Shown here: positions 1-7,900 of the stretch, piece by piece
Layout: every line of letters begins with the position of its first letter
Numbering within the stretch: the stretch's first letter is position 1
Assembly: GCA_965369325.1 (NCBI GenBank)
Contig: CBDUQI010000239.1
Coordinates: 1 to 8,447 of the forward strand
Direction of reading: 5' to 3'
Origin: CBDUQI01 sp965369325
Lineage (GTDB): Bacteria; Pseudomonadota; Gammaproteobacteria; Steroidobacterales; JBCBZW01
DNA: 8,447 nucleotides
Notes under the pieces: model-generated
What the model was told of the DNA's origin: nothing
Seen by the model: the letters and a program-made list of their open reading frames with translations, nothing else
The model's database searches: none
Translations under genes and position numbers: made by a program

Positions 1-2108
1 CGCTGGGCGGCGGCTTCAGCGTGGATTACGACGGCGACGGAGTTGAAAACCAACTGGATCTCGACAGCGACAACGACACGTTGCCTGATGTGATTGAGGT
101 TGGCCTCGCCGACGTTGACAACAACGGGCAGGTCGACAGCTTGTCAGCGCAGGGCACCATCAGCGAACCGCGTGATTCTGACGACGATGGCATCCCCGAC
201 TATCTGGACCTGGAAAGCCAGAACGCGGCCAACGACGGCAGCGCCTTCGATGTGGCTACCAACGCGACGTTCTCTGCCACGCTAGATACCAACGGCGATG
301 GCGTAGTGAATGCGCTCGACGCGGCGGGTGGTACCGATGCGAATGGTAACGGCCTGGACGATGCCGTAGCGGTTCGTCTGGCCAACAACCATCCGGTCGT
401 TGTCAGTCCGGGTGAACAAAGCACAATTGCCGGGACACCTGTGCGCTTGCTGCTAAGCGTGTCTGACGCGGACGGGGACGACCTGCGCTTCGCCGCGACC
501 GGGTTACCCCTGGGCCTGCGGATCAATCCGGCAACCGGCGCCATCTTTGGCGTGCCGGGTACCACCGGCGCGTATCAGGTGGCTGTTGGTGTGGATGACG
601 GCAATGGGGGCGTTGTCCGGATAGGTTTCAACTGGCTCATTACCGACGCGTTCGGCAATGTCCCGCCGACTCTGATCAGCCCCGCAGATCAGCGCACTGG
701 CGAAGGGCAAGAAGCGTTACTGGGAATGTTTGGCACAGACGCGAACAATGACGCGATTACCTACACGGCGCAGGGGCTGCCGCCGGGGCTGAGTATTCAT
801 GCCGGGAACGGGGTGATTAACGGTACACCGGTGGAACGGGGCGACTACCAAGTAACCGTTACAGCCGCCGACGGACGTGGCGGCGAGAACTCGGTGCACT
901 TCGGTTGGAAAACCGGAATTACTATCGATTCGCTGCTCAGCGAGGTGCTGAATGAGTCGAAGGCCCAGTTCCTCGCCGCCTCTCCCAACGACTGGGTGGC
1001 CATCGGGCGCGTTGAATACGAGGCCCTAACTGAGCAGTTTGATCGTGTAACCGCTTTCGGAACACCAACCAGCGATGCGTTCTCAGGTCCCTCCGGGAAT
1101 TTCGGTGGCGGCTCAACCTACAGTTTCGGGCAGTCGGTGAACCCCTCGCCCAGTGGTGCGCACGTGTTCGGTTTTAAACGCGCCACGCGGTATCCCACCG
1201 TCGGAAACAACGATCTCGTACGCCTGTCCAGCAACGACAATGGATCCGGATTTGCTGGGCACGGTACGCCCTTGCCCAACGGGCATGTGGACGGTGATGA
1301 AGAATTTTTCATCCTCAAGGGGGCGGAGCTTACCGCTTTCGAGAACCCACAGTACCTGGGCTTCTCAACCAACGAGAACACCTCTATCTGGTACAACACG
1401 GCGCTCACCGCAGGGTTCTCCCGCATTGGCAGTCATGCGGCGATTTCCACGGATGTTGAGGGCACGCCCGACTCGGGCTGGTCAATGCAGGGTTTGGCGG
1501 TTGCGGTGGCAGATGTCGCGCCCGTGCCGTTAGTGCTCCTGGAGACTGACTTCGATCAGGATACAGGCGGCCTGGAGTACGTGGATGATACGTTTTTAAA
1601 TACCGCGCAGCCGGAGTACGTGGACGGGGAACATATCCTTGGTATCGACACGGGCGGCATCCTTGGGATAGATACCGGAGGAATCCTCGGTATCGACACC
1701 GGCGGCATCGACTCGACCGCGGTGCTCGAGATGTCAGGTGGTTGGGTTAAGGCGCTGGATATCACCGGCGAATCGGCGGTGCAGATTTCGCTTCGATACA
1801 AGGTGACGCTGGACTCTACCAATGGATCGGATGAGTTTGCGCAGGTGTTGGTGGGTGTGGACGATGAGCTCTATGGCGAAGCCGGGCAACCCTACGTGGC
1901 CCAGGTGACGGGTGGCGGGGAGGCGGGTACCAATCAGTCCACCGGATGGCGGGTGTTCACCACAACGCTGGTACTTGCGCAAGGGCAGCATACCTTCAAG
2001 TTCGGTGTGTTCCATAATAAAAAGACAGCGGAGTCAGAAACCGCAGAGTTGATGATCGACCGAGTTCAGATTCTCGCCAACCCATCGCAGGTGTCTACGC
2101 CGTATTAA
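1..2108 (+). CDS. C-terminal part of a large secreted modular protein (TSP3-like calcium repeats, two putative-Ig domains, jelly-roll-like C-terminus); 5' end outside the window
   Basis: The reading frame is open from base 3 to the TAA at 2106-2108, so this is a 3' fragment. The GTG at 21 has no ribosome site or signal peptide and is not a credible start. Counting codon 21 as residue 1: residues 1-65 and 85-115 are Asp-rich DxDGDG-type loops resembling thrombospondin type 3 calcium-binding repeats (DYDGDG, DSDDDG, DTNGDG). Residues about 122-206 and 214-296 are two putative-Ig (He_PIG-like) domains, with the typical GLPLGLRINPATGAIFGVP and GLPPGLSIHAGNGVINGTP signatures. Residues about 300-500 are beta-rich and unrecognised. 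Residues about 504-690 look like a jelly-roll domain (MSGGW, DEFAQVLVGVDD, HNKKT, MIDRV motifs), interrupted by a triple 8-residue repeat. I see no cysteines, no membrane helix and no C-terminal sorting signal. Such modules occur in exported or surface proteins. A structural, adhesive or glycan-binding role is inference; no catalytic motif was recognised. Confidence 0.9.
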   Translation, partial: LGGGFSVDYDGDGVENQLDLDSDNDTLPDVIEVGLADVDNNGQVDSLSAQGTISEPRDSDDDGIPDYLDLESQNAANDGSAFDVATNATFSATLDTNGDGVVNALDAAGGTDANGNGLDDAVAVRLANNHPVVVSPGEQSTIAGTPVRLLLSVSDADGDDLRFAATGLPLGLRINPATGAIFGVPGTTGAYQVAVGVDDGNGGVVRIGFNWLITDAFGNVPPTLISPADQRTGEGQEALLGMFGTDANNDAITYTAQGLPPGLSIHAGNGVINGTPVERGDYQVTVTAADGRGGENSVHFGWKTGITIDSLLSEVLNESKAQFLAASPNDWVAIGRVEYEALTEQFDRVTAFGTPTSDAFSGPSGNFGGGSTYSFGQSVNPSPSGAHVFGFKRATRYPTVGNNDLVRLSSNDNGSGFAGHGTPLPNGHVDGDEEFFILKGAELTAFENPQYLGFSTNENTSIWYNTALTAGFSRIGSHAAISTDVEGTPDSGWSMQGLAVAVADVAPVPLVLLETDFDQDTGGLEYVDDTFLNTAQPEYVDGEHILGIDTGGILGIDTGGILGIDTGGIDSTAVLEMSGGWVKALDITGESAVQISLRYKVTLDSTNGSDEFAQVLVGVDDELYGEAGQPYVAQVTGGGEAGTNQSTGWRVFTTTLVLAQGQHTFKFGVFHNKKTAESETAELMIDRVQILANPSQVSTPY
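1635..1706 (+). repeat. Three in-frame 24-bp tandem repeats encoding ILGIDTGG
   Basis: Copies lie at 1635-1658, 1659-1682 and 1683-1706, each encoding exactly ILGIDTGG, followed by the start of a partial fourth unit (I-D). At the DNA level copies 1 and 2 differ at six bases, 1 and 3 at two, and 2 and 3 at six. Every difference is a synonymous third-position change. The block falls inside the jelly-roll-like terminal domain, just before the MSGGW motif. Confidence 0.95.
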
Positions 2109-2119
2109 TCAGGGCGCGT

Positions 2120-2145
2120 GCCGTCCGGTGGATTCGCTGGACGGC
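2120..2145 (+). terminator. Stem-loop after the modular protein gene, possible terminator
   Basis: Eleven paired positions (2120-2130 with 2135-2145, two of them G-U) close a GATT tetraloop, starting 12 bases after the TAA. The outer seven pairs, GCCGTCC with GGACGGC, are perfect. There is no U-rich tail, so a classical intrinsic terminator is not established. It could be a weak terminator or a 3' end stabilising structure. Confidence 0.4.
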
Positions 2146-2341
2146 GGGTGAGTATTGGCGATAACGGTAATTGATCCGCTGCTCATCCGGGCTCATGGAC
2201 CACACAACATAAGCGGCTGACATCGTCGACCTCTCACGCGCGCCTTGAAATGGCCGAATTCAGCGTCCAGACTGATTGGGCGGTGATCACGTTGGCGCGG
2301 TCGAATTCTTGGACGTATGCGAATCAACGACACCAAAGGAT

Positions 2342-2346
2342 AAAGG
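2342..2346 (+). promoter_or_regulatory. Ribosome binding site deciding the TTG start of the kinase
   Basis: AAAGG lies six bases before the TTG at 2353, inside the A/G-rich run AAAGGATAAAGG. A TGA in the kinase frame at 2347-2349 blocks any start further upstream, so TTG 2353 is the earliest possible start and has suitable spacing. Confidence 0.6.
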
Positions 2347-2352
2347 TGATTT

Positions 2353-4848
2353 TTGATACGTGCGGTCGATCCGAAAGAGGTTTTGAGTCTGTGCGACAAG
2401 GCTCTGGCGCTGGCGGAGGGCGAGCGCGAGGGGTTTATCGGCGGTGCCTGCGGTACTGACCAGGCGCTGCTTCAGGCGGTGCATTCCGTGTTGGTTGCCG
2501 TTGGGAACTCGGCCGAGTTTCTAGAGCCACCCGAGGGGATCCAAGCTGCCGGGCCGGTTCTCGGGGATCGTATTGGAGATTATGTTATCACCCATCTTCT
2601 GGGCGAAGGTGGGATGGGAACGGTCTACCAGGCGCGTCGTACCGTGCAGGAGTTTGATCAACAGGTAGCGATAAAAATGGTGCGCCGGCAGTTGCTGACG
2701 CCGGAGTTGATCGGTCGCTTTGATGCGGAGCGCAAGATTCTGGCGCAACTGCGTCATCCTTACATCGCTCAGTTGATTGACGGTGGTACGGCGGATAGCG
2801 GTGCACCGTATCTGGTGATGGAGTACGTCGACGGCACGCCGATTGATGTGTTCTGCGACGCGCAGCTGTGGAGCATCGACGCGCGCCTGAGACTGATCCA
2901 AAAGGTAGCGGCCGCCGTTCAGGCCGCGCATCAGAATCTGGTCGTGCACCGCGATCTTAAGCCCTCCAACGTGCTCGTCACCGCTGATGGCATTCCCAAG
3001 TTACTGGACTTTGGCATTGCAAAGCTGCTGGACCCGACCGGCCGCGAGGGCGGCGGGCACACGACGGTATTTGGTCATCAGGCGCTCACCCCGGACTACG
3101 CCAGCCCAGAACAGATTCTGGAAGGAAAGGTGACAACGGCCAGTGACGTCTACAGTCTGGGAGTACTCACGTTTGAATTGCTCAGCGGTTCGCGCCCGTA
3201 TCATATCGATACTCGCAATCATCTGAGCATGGTGGATGGTGTGCGTGCGCTGACCGTCGAGCGACCCAGTACGCGGGTCACCGGATTGCCGCCTGAGACG
3301 TTACGGCAGGTGGCAGCGGATCGCGCGACCTCGCCGGAGCGACTTACGCGCACGCTGGCAGGTGATCTGGACACCTTGCTGCTAAAGGCGCTGCATCACG
3401 ACCCAGCGCAACGGTACGATTCGGTTGACGCGTTCTCCCGCGACATCGGTCGTTATCTGGCGAACTTGCCGATAGATGCAAGGGCAGACACGCTGCGTTA
3501 CCGGTTTGGCAAGTTCATCGCACGCAATCGCTTAAGTGCCGCGGCAGCCGTGGTGACGACACTCGCGGTGCTGGCGGGTTTGATTACCTCGTTGTGGCAG
3601 GCGGACCTGGCGCGTGAGCAATCGCAACTGGCGCAGGCGCAACTGGCCCGTGCTGAGGCGGTGAGTCGATACCTGGGAGATATTCTATTGTCGCCCAGCG
3701 CCAATTGGGACAGCAACCTGCAAACGGGGCCGGAGGCGACGATAGGCGATGTGTTGCTGGCGGCGGAGGCGCAGTTGGATCAGGATTTAGTGGACTTCCC
3801 TGAAGTGCGTATCGAGCTGTATCAGCAGATTGGCGAGGGGCTTGCGCGCGTGGGTGACCAGCGCGCGATCGGCGCGCACCGCAAAGCGCTGGATCTGGCG
3901 AGGGCCACCCAACCGGAAACCTCGCCCCTGTTGGTGGATGCCATTTACTCGCTCGCCAGCACGTATCAGAAAGCCGGGCAAGCCGAACGGGCGTCGGCAG
4001 TGTTTGCTGAGGCCTGGGCGCTGGCGAATACGCAAACCGACCAGACGACGCTGCGCAAGCTGTATATTCTAAACGATTGGGCCGTCGCGAACGGCGAGTT
4101 GGGGCGCGCCGAGGAAGGGCGCCGCCAGATGCAGCAAGCCCTGGATGGGGTGCGTGAGTTGTACGGCGATTCACTACTCGCCCTGCACACCAACGGCTAC
4201 AGCAATCTTGGGTTAATGGACCTGAAGCTGGGGCAGCTGACCCGAGCACGTGCGAGTTTTGAGACGGCGATACAGGCGCACGAGTTGTATCCCGAACAAA
4301 CCGAGGGTGCGGCAGGCGCCATTTACTCCCACATGGCGACGTTGCAGCTGGCCGATGGAGATCGCGCTGGCTATCTGGCGAATTTGTACGTGAGCCTTGA
4401 AAAGTACGTGAGTGCATTGGGTGAGCGACACGAGGACGTTGCCGTCACCTCATCCATGCTGGCGGCGGAGCTTGCCTATCAAGGTGAAGTTGCTGAGGCA
4501 TCGCGACGCGTGGAGGCCATTGGCCGGGACTTCGCCGACTATCTGGGACAGGCGGAGGCGTGGCCTTACTATTTCGCGCAAGCCCGTCTGGCCATGGCAC
4601 AGGGGCGCTGTGACGCGGCGCTTGCACACTACCGAACCATCCGCGAATTCGATCCTCGTGAGTCCCAGATCGCACCGGTCATTGACGTCCAGCTGTACTT
4701 GGTGAGCAGCGCGGCGCAGTGCGACTGCGGCGACTCTGAGCAAGCGGCGGCCGCACGAGGCAGTGCGTTGAGCAGGGCAGTCGCGTGGGTGGGCGAAGAG
4801 GCACCCTACGCGCGGGAGGTTGCGCAACAGATGAAGCCCTGCAATTGA
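2353..4848 (+). CDS. Transmembrane Hanks-type Ser/Thr protein kinase with C-terminal TPR region
   Basis: The protein has 831 residues from a TTG start. Residues 1-60 match the helical N-terminal region typical of kinases encoded beside ECF sigma factors (EREGFIGGACGTDQALLQAV then AEFLEPP). The kinase domain covers about 77-370: glycine loop LGEGGMGTV at 83-91, lysine K108 in VAIK, helix-C glutamate E126, catalytic HRD at 199-201 with N206, DFG at 219-221, TPDYASPEQ at 246-254, and D265. All catalytic residues are present, so it should phosphorylate Ser/Thr using ATP. A single hydrophobic helix at about 394-415 is followed by a short Ala/Gln-rich coiled-coil-like segment (417-440), then TPR-like helical pairs to about 765. 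This predicts a cytoplasmic kinase and an extracytoplasmic TPR sensor or scaffold. Cysteines are absent from 169 to 752 but four occur at 753, 790, 792 and 830. The activating signal and the substrates are unknown. No sigma factor gene is adjacent in this window. Confidence 0.95.
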   Translation: MIRAVDPKEVLSLCDKALALAEGEREGFIGGACGTDQALLQAVHSVLVAVGNSAEFLEPPEGIQAAGPVLGDRIGDYVITHLLGEGGMGTVYQARRTVQEFDQQVAIKMVRRQLLTPELIGRFDAERKILAQLRHPYIAQLIDGGTADSGAPYLVMEYVDGTPIDVFCDAQLWSIDARLRLIQKVAAAVQAAHQNLVVHRDLKPSNVLVTADGIPKLLDFGIAKLLDPTGREGGGHTTVFGHQALTPDYASPEQILEGKVTTASDVYSLGVLTFELLSGSRPYHIDTRNHLSMVDGVRALTVERPSTRVTGLPPETLRQVAADRATSPERLTRTLAGDLDTLLLKALHHDPAQRYDSVDAFSRDIGRYLANLPIDARADTLRYRFGKFIARNRLSAAAAVVTTLAVLAGLITSLWQADLAREQSQLAQAQLARAEAVSRYLGDILLSPSANWDSNLQTGPEATIGDVLLAAEAQLDQDLVDFPEVRIELYQQIGEGLARVGDQRAIGAHRKALDLARATQPETSPLLVDAIYSLASTYQKAGQAERASAVFAEAWALANTQTDQTTLRKLYILNDWAVANGELGRAEEGRRQMQQALDGVRELYGDSLLALHTNGYSNLGLMDLKLGQLTRARASFETAIQAHELYPEQTEGAAGAIYSHMATLQLADGDRAGYLANLYVSLEKYVSALGERHEDVAVTSSMLAAELAYQGEVAEASRRVEAIGRDFADYLGQAEAWPYYFAQARLAMAQGRCDAALAHYRTIREFDPRESQIAPVIDVQLYLVSSAAQCDCGDSEQAAAARGSALSRAVAWVGEEAPYAREVAQQMKPCN

Positions 4849-4886
4849 CGGACATAGCGCGCTGTGGCATCAGGTTGATGCGCAAA

Positions 4887-4915
4887 AGAAAGGGCGTGCA
4901 GTACACGCCCTTTCT
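4887..4915. terminator. Bidirectional intrinsic terminator between convergent genes
   Basis: A perfect 12-bp stem (4887-4898, AGAAAGGGCGTG, paired with 4904-4915) closes a five-base loop CAGTA. It starts 38 bases after the kinase stop and ends 36 bases before the cytochrome stop on the other strand. The minus-strand transcript ends in TTTCTTTT, a good U-tract; the plus-strand side ends in CCCTTTCT, which is weaker. The rest of the 102-base gap (4849-4950) shows nothing else. Confidence 0.85.
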
Positions 4916-4950
4916 CAGTCACCAGAGCCCGAAGGACTCATCAACTTAGC

Positions 4951-7900
4951 TCAAGGACATAGTGGCCCCGGTTCAATCGACAATGATTGCCAACCGGCGT
5001 CAACCTGTGTGCCATCCGCGTTAACGAGGCGTACAAAGTGTTGGTTCCAGATGGGCGGAGTGAACAGCCCGGGCGTGTTCTCATTGGCAATGTTAAACAG
5101 ATGATCCCGGTCGGTCAGGTTGACCATCGTATTGGGGAACTGAGACTGATCCGGCCGGCCGACCAACAGGCGATAAAATAGCAGTGGCTCCAGTTCCACC
5201 GCAGTTTCCCAGAACACTTCACCATCATCACCCCGTGCAGAGCTTGGATGCAGTGGCAACATCAGTTTCAGCATGTTGACCTGTCCGGGGTCTTCCGGGC
5301 CTAAGTTGGTGTCGGGCGGGTTCGCCGCACTCTCATCGTCGTGCACGTACAGATGTAGTTGTGCGCCGTGGCGGATGTTCTTGCCCGATACACGGAACCG
5401 ACGCGGGGCCTCGTGGCGAATGGTGCACAGGCCGTAACCATTTGGTGCATCGTTAATCAGCCCAAATTGATAAAGGCGAACGGTGTGGCCCGTGGTGCCG
5501 TTAAACGTCGGATTGGCGTTGTCCCAGAATAAAGTGAGCTCCGGGATTCGCGTATAGCCGGTGTTCGGTATCATTGGTTGTAGTCGTGCGGCGCCCGGCG
5601 CAGGTCCGGCCAACACGGTGGGTGTGCCGTCCGGATGAGCGAGACGTCGTTCGCTCCCAAGCGGTACGCCGTGCAGCACCAATCGATCACGCGTGCCCTG
5701 TACCAACCCGAACAACGCAGCACGATCAAGCGTAACACCGGCCGGTTCTTCGCGGTAGACGGGTGGTGAAACACTAAGGTCGTACCAGAAGCCGCGGACA
5801 GTCGGTCCGTTCCACACATGGGCGGCGATGCCGGCATTTGCCACGTCGGCCTGGCGTTGCAACTCATCCGCGGCGGCGATCACCTCCGCGCTAGCTATGT
5901 TATCCAGGGAGACATTAATCGCCCGTCCGACCATCGGCGCAGTGCCGGTGTCAAACTGGTGGATGAACTCCATCAGGGCTTGGATATTCTTGCAGTACTG
6001 CACGCCGGGTGGGCAGTAACGGCCACCGGAGAAGAAGTTGGTATTGAATCCGTTAAGCGATGCGGTTCCGTTGAAGTTGGCCGAGATCGAGGCCGGAAGC
6101 AGCCCAGTGTGCATCATCCCCTCATAACCGGTAATGGGGGAGTCTTCCAGAATTGAGAACCCATCGCGGTCCAGGCGTGCCTCTTTTTGGAACAGCAAGC
6201 GCAACGCCGCCGTTTCCATCACCTTGTTCTGCGCCAGAAACGGAGGATCGGACAGCGGATGCGGATCGGCGCCGGCAATGTTCTCGGTCAGCACGTTGTC
6301 ACTGCCTTCCGGCAGTGCGTGACAACCCACACAGGAGAAGCCGTCGGAGTTGGCAATGTGGTAGAGCTTAAGTCCGAGCATGGCACCATCGCCGTCCACA
6401 TCGCCGCTCAGATCGTTGTCGTCGGGATCACCAAGCTCACCGCTTGGGACGCGGCTTCTAGGCTGCTTGGGGTTCGGCGCATAGTGGATCGAATTGATGA
6501 ATTCTTCGAAGGCCAGCATCTCATCGTCACTTAGTGGATCGCCGCCCAACAGTGCCATGAATGCACCGTTGAACGCGGGGAAGTCCACCCGGTCGCCGCG
6601 CCAATGATAGGGCGCGTTAGTAAACAACGCCTGATTGCTCTGCTCGACCTCGTAGTTCAGCAGGCCCTCTAGCGATTGGGTCACCATGAACTGCTTATCG
6701 GCATCGAATGTGCCGCCGTTAAAGTTCGGATTCGGCATGATTTCCGGCGGAATAGGTGCGGCATTACCGTCACCAAGATCCCACGCCAGGCCGTCCGTAC
6801 GGGCGTCGTAGTGGCAACTACTGCAGGAGACAAAACCGTTGCCGGAGAGCTTGGCGTCGTACAGAAAGCGTCGCCCGTCAGTAATATAATCGGGTGTTGG
6901 TTGCGCATTGAGAGCGAACGATTCGATGACAGTTTCGGCCGTCGCATCGATGATGGTCACGGAGTTGTCGATACGGTTAAGGGCGTAGAGGCGAGGGCTG
7001 TTGCCGGTGCGCAGGGCCAACCCTCGGGTGCCGGCTTTTGAGGCGCTTACGGGCGGCACGTCAATGCGGCGCAGTTTCCAGTCCAGGGGTGCCTTGCTGG
7101 GATCGGGTTCGATAACGCCAATACGGTCGCTGCCAAAGGCGGTAAAGAAGACTTTTTCCTGCGCATCAAAGGCAAGCACATCGGTCAGGTAGGCAAGCGC
7201 CTGGTCTTTCGGCACTGGCTGGTTCTTCGGTACCACGATAATGTCGGGTACTGTGCCTGGCGTGATGCCGGGAAGTTGCCCCGGGGTAGGCATGCCAATG
7301 GGGATGATGTCCTCGCCGATGCGCCCCTCGCCGCCCAACCCAATGATGGGCACCGGCTCGCCCACCTGCACACGTGCACGCCGCAGGTTTACGTCGCGTG
7401 CGTGGACTGTTGGTGAGTCGGTGCAGGGGTTTTCGACTAGATAGAACATACTTTTGACGAACCCGGTTTTGGCTGCTGCGACTTGGTCTTCATCGCGAAG
7501 GCTATTCAATGCCATCGCGCCAACCACTAGCAGGTTGCCGTCGGCGTCAAACGTCAGGTTGTTGTTCTGCGAGCCGAGGCCGCCCAACGCTGAGACCGTG
7601 CCGTTTTGCAAGTCCTCGCTGTACACGTCAAAGTCGTAGCGGACGGTATTGCCGCCCTTGTGACCAATCACAAAGAGCTTGTCGCAGAATACGGAGCCGG
7701 TGCGTGGCTCTTTGAGCGCAATGTCATCCAGCTGATCGTCGAAGTCCAAATCCAGGCCGCTTGCAACCACCGCATCCAGCCGCTCGCTGCCGGGGGCGAT
7801 GGGGCGCAAGGTCTGCGCGTCCAGTTTGCTGATTGCATCTAGGGTCATGTGGGTGACCACCACAATGTCGCGCTTGCCGCCGTCGCCGTCGGGGATTTGT

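Larger units (their letters stand above)
2109..2352. other. Intergenic region between the modular protein and the kinase genes
   Basis: The 244 bases hold the hairpin at 2120-2145 and the kinase ribosome site near the right end. The best sigma70-like pairing I find, TTGGCG at 2292 with TATGCG at 2316 (18-base spacer), is weak at the -10. No convincing promoter, small gene or RNA gene is visible. The short open frames here lack ribosome sites and run into the kinase gene in another frame. Confidence 0.5.

Noticed and set aside
1644..1658. Resemblance of GIDTGG to the phosphate-binding motif of sugar kinase/BadF ATPases
   Set aside because: The motif sits in a tandem repeat within a secreted beta-rich protein, with none of the other ATPase motifs around it.
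2292..2321. Possible sigma70 promoter for the kinase (TTGGCG, 18-base spacer, TATGCG)
   Set aside because: The -10 matches the consensus at only three positions, which is too weak to list as a promoter feature.
2250..2459. 69-codon plus-strand frame starting in the intergenic region before the kinase
   Set aside because: It has no Shine-Dalgarno sequence and runs out of frame into the kinase start region. The translation looks random.
3584..4417. 277-codon open frame on the minus strand inside the kinase gene
   Set aside because: Its Pro/Arg/Ser-rich composition is typical of an antisense shadow, it overlaps a fully supported TPR-coding region, and it shows no start signals.
5991..6002. Perfect 12-base palindrome TGCAGTACTGCA, similar to the loop region of the terminator near 4899
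   Set aside because: It lies in the middle of a coding region and encodes Q-Y-C of the CX6C motif. A single copy without spacing or partners is best explained by chance.
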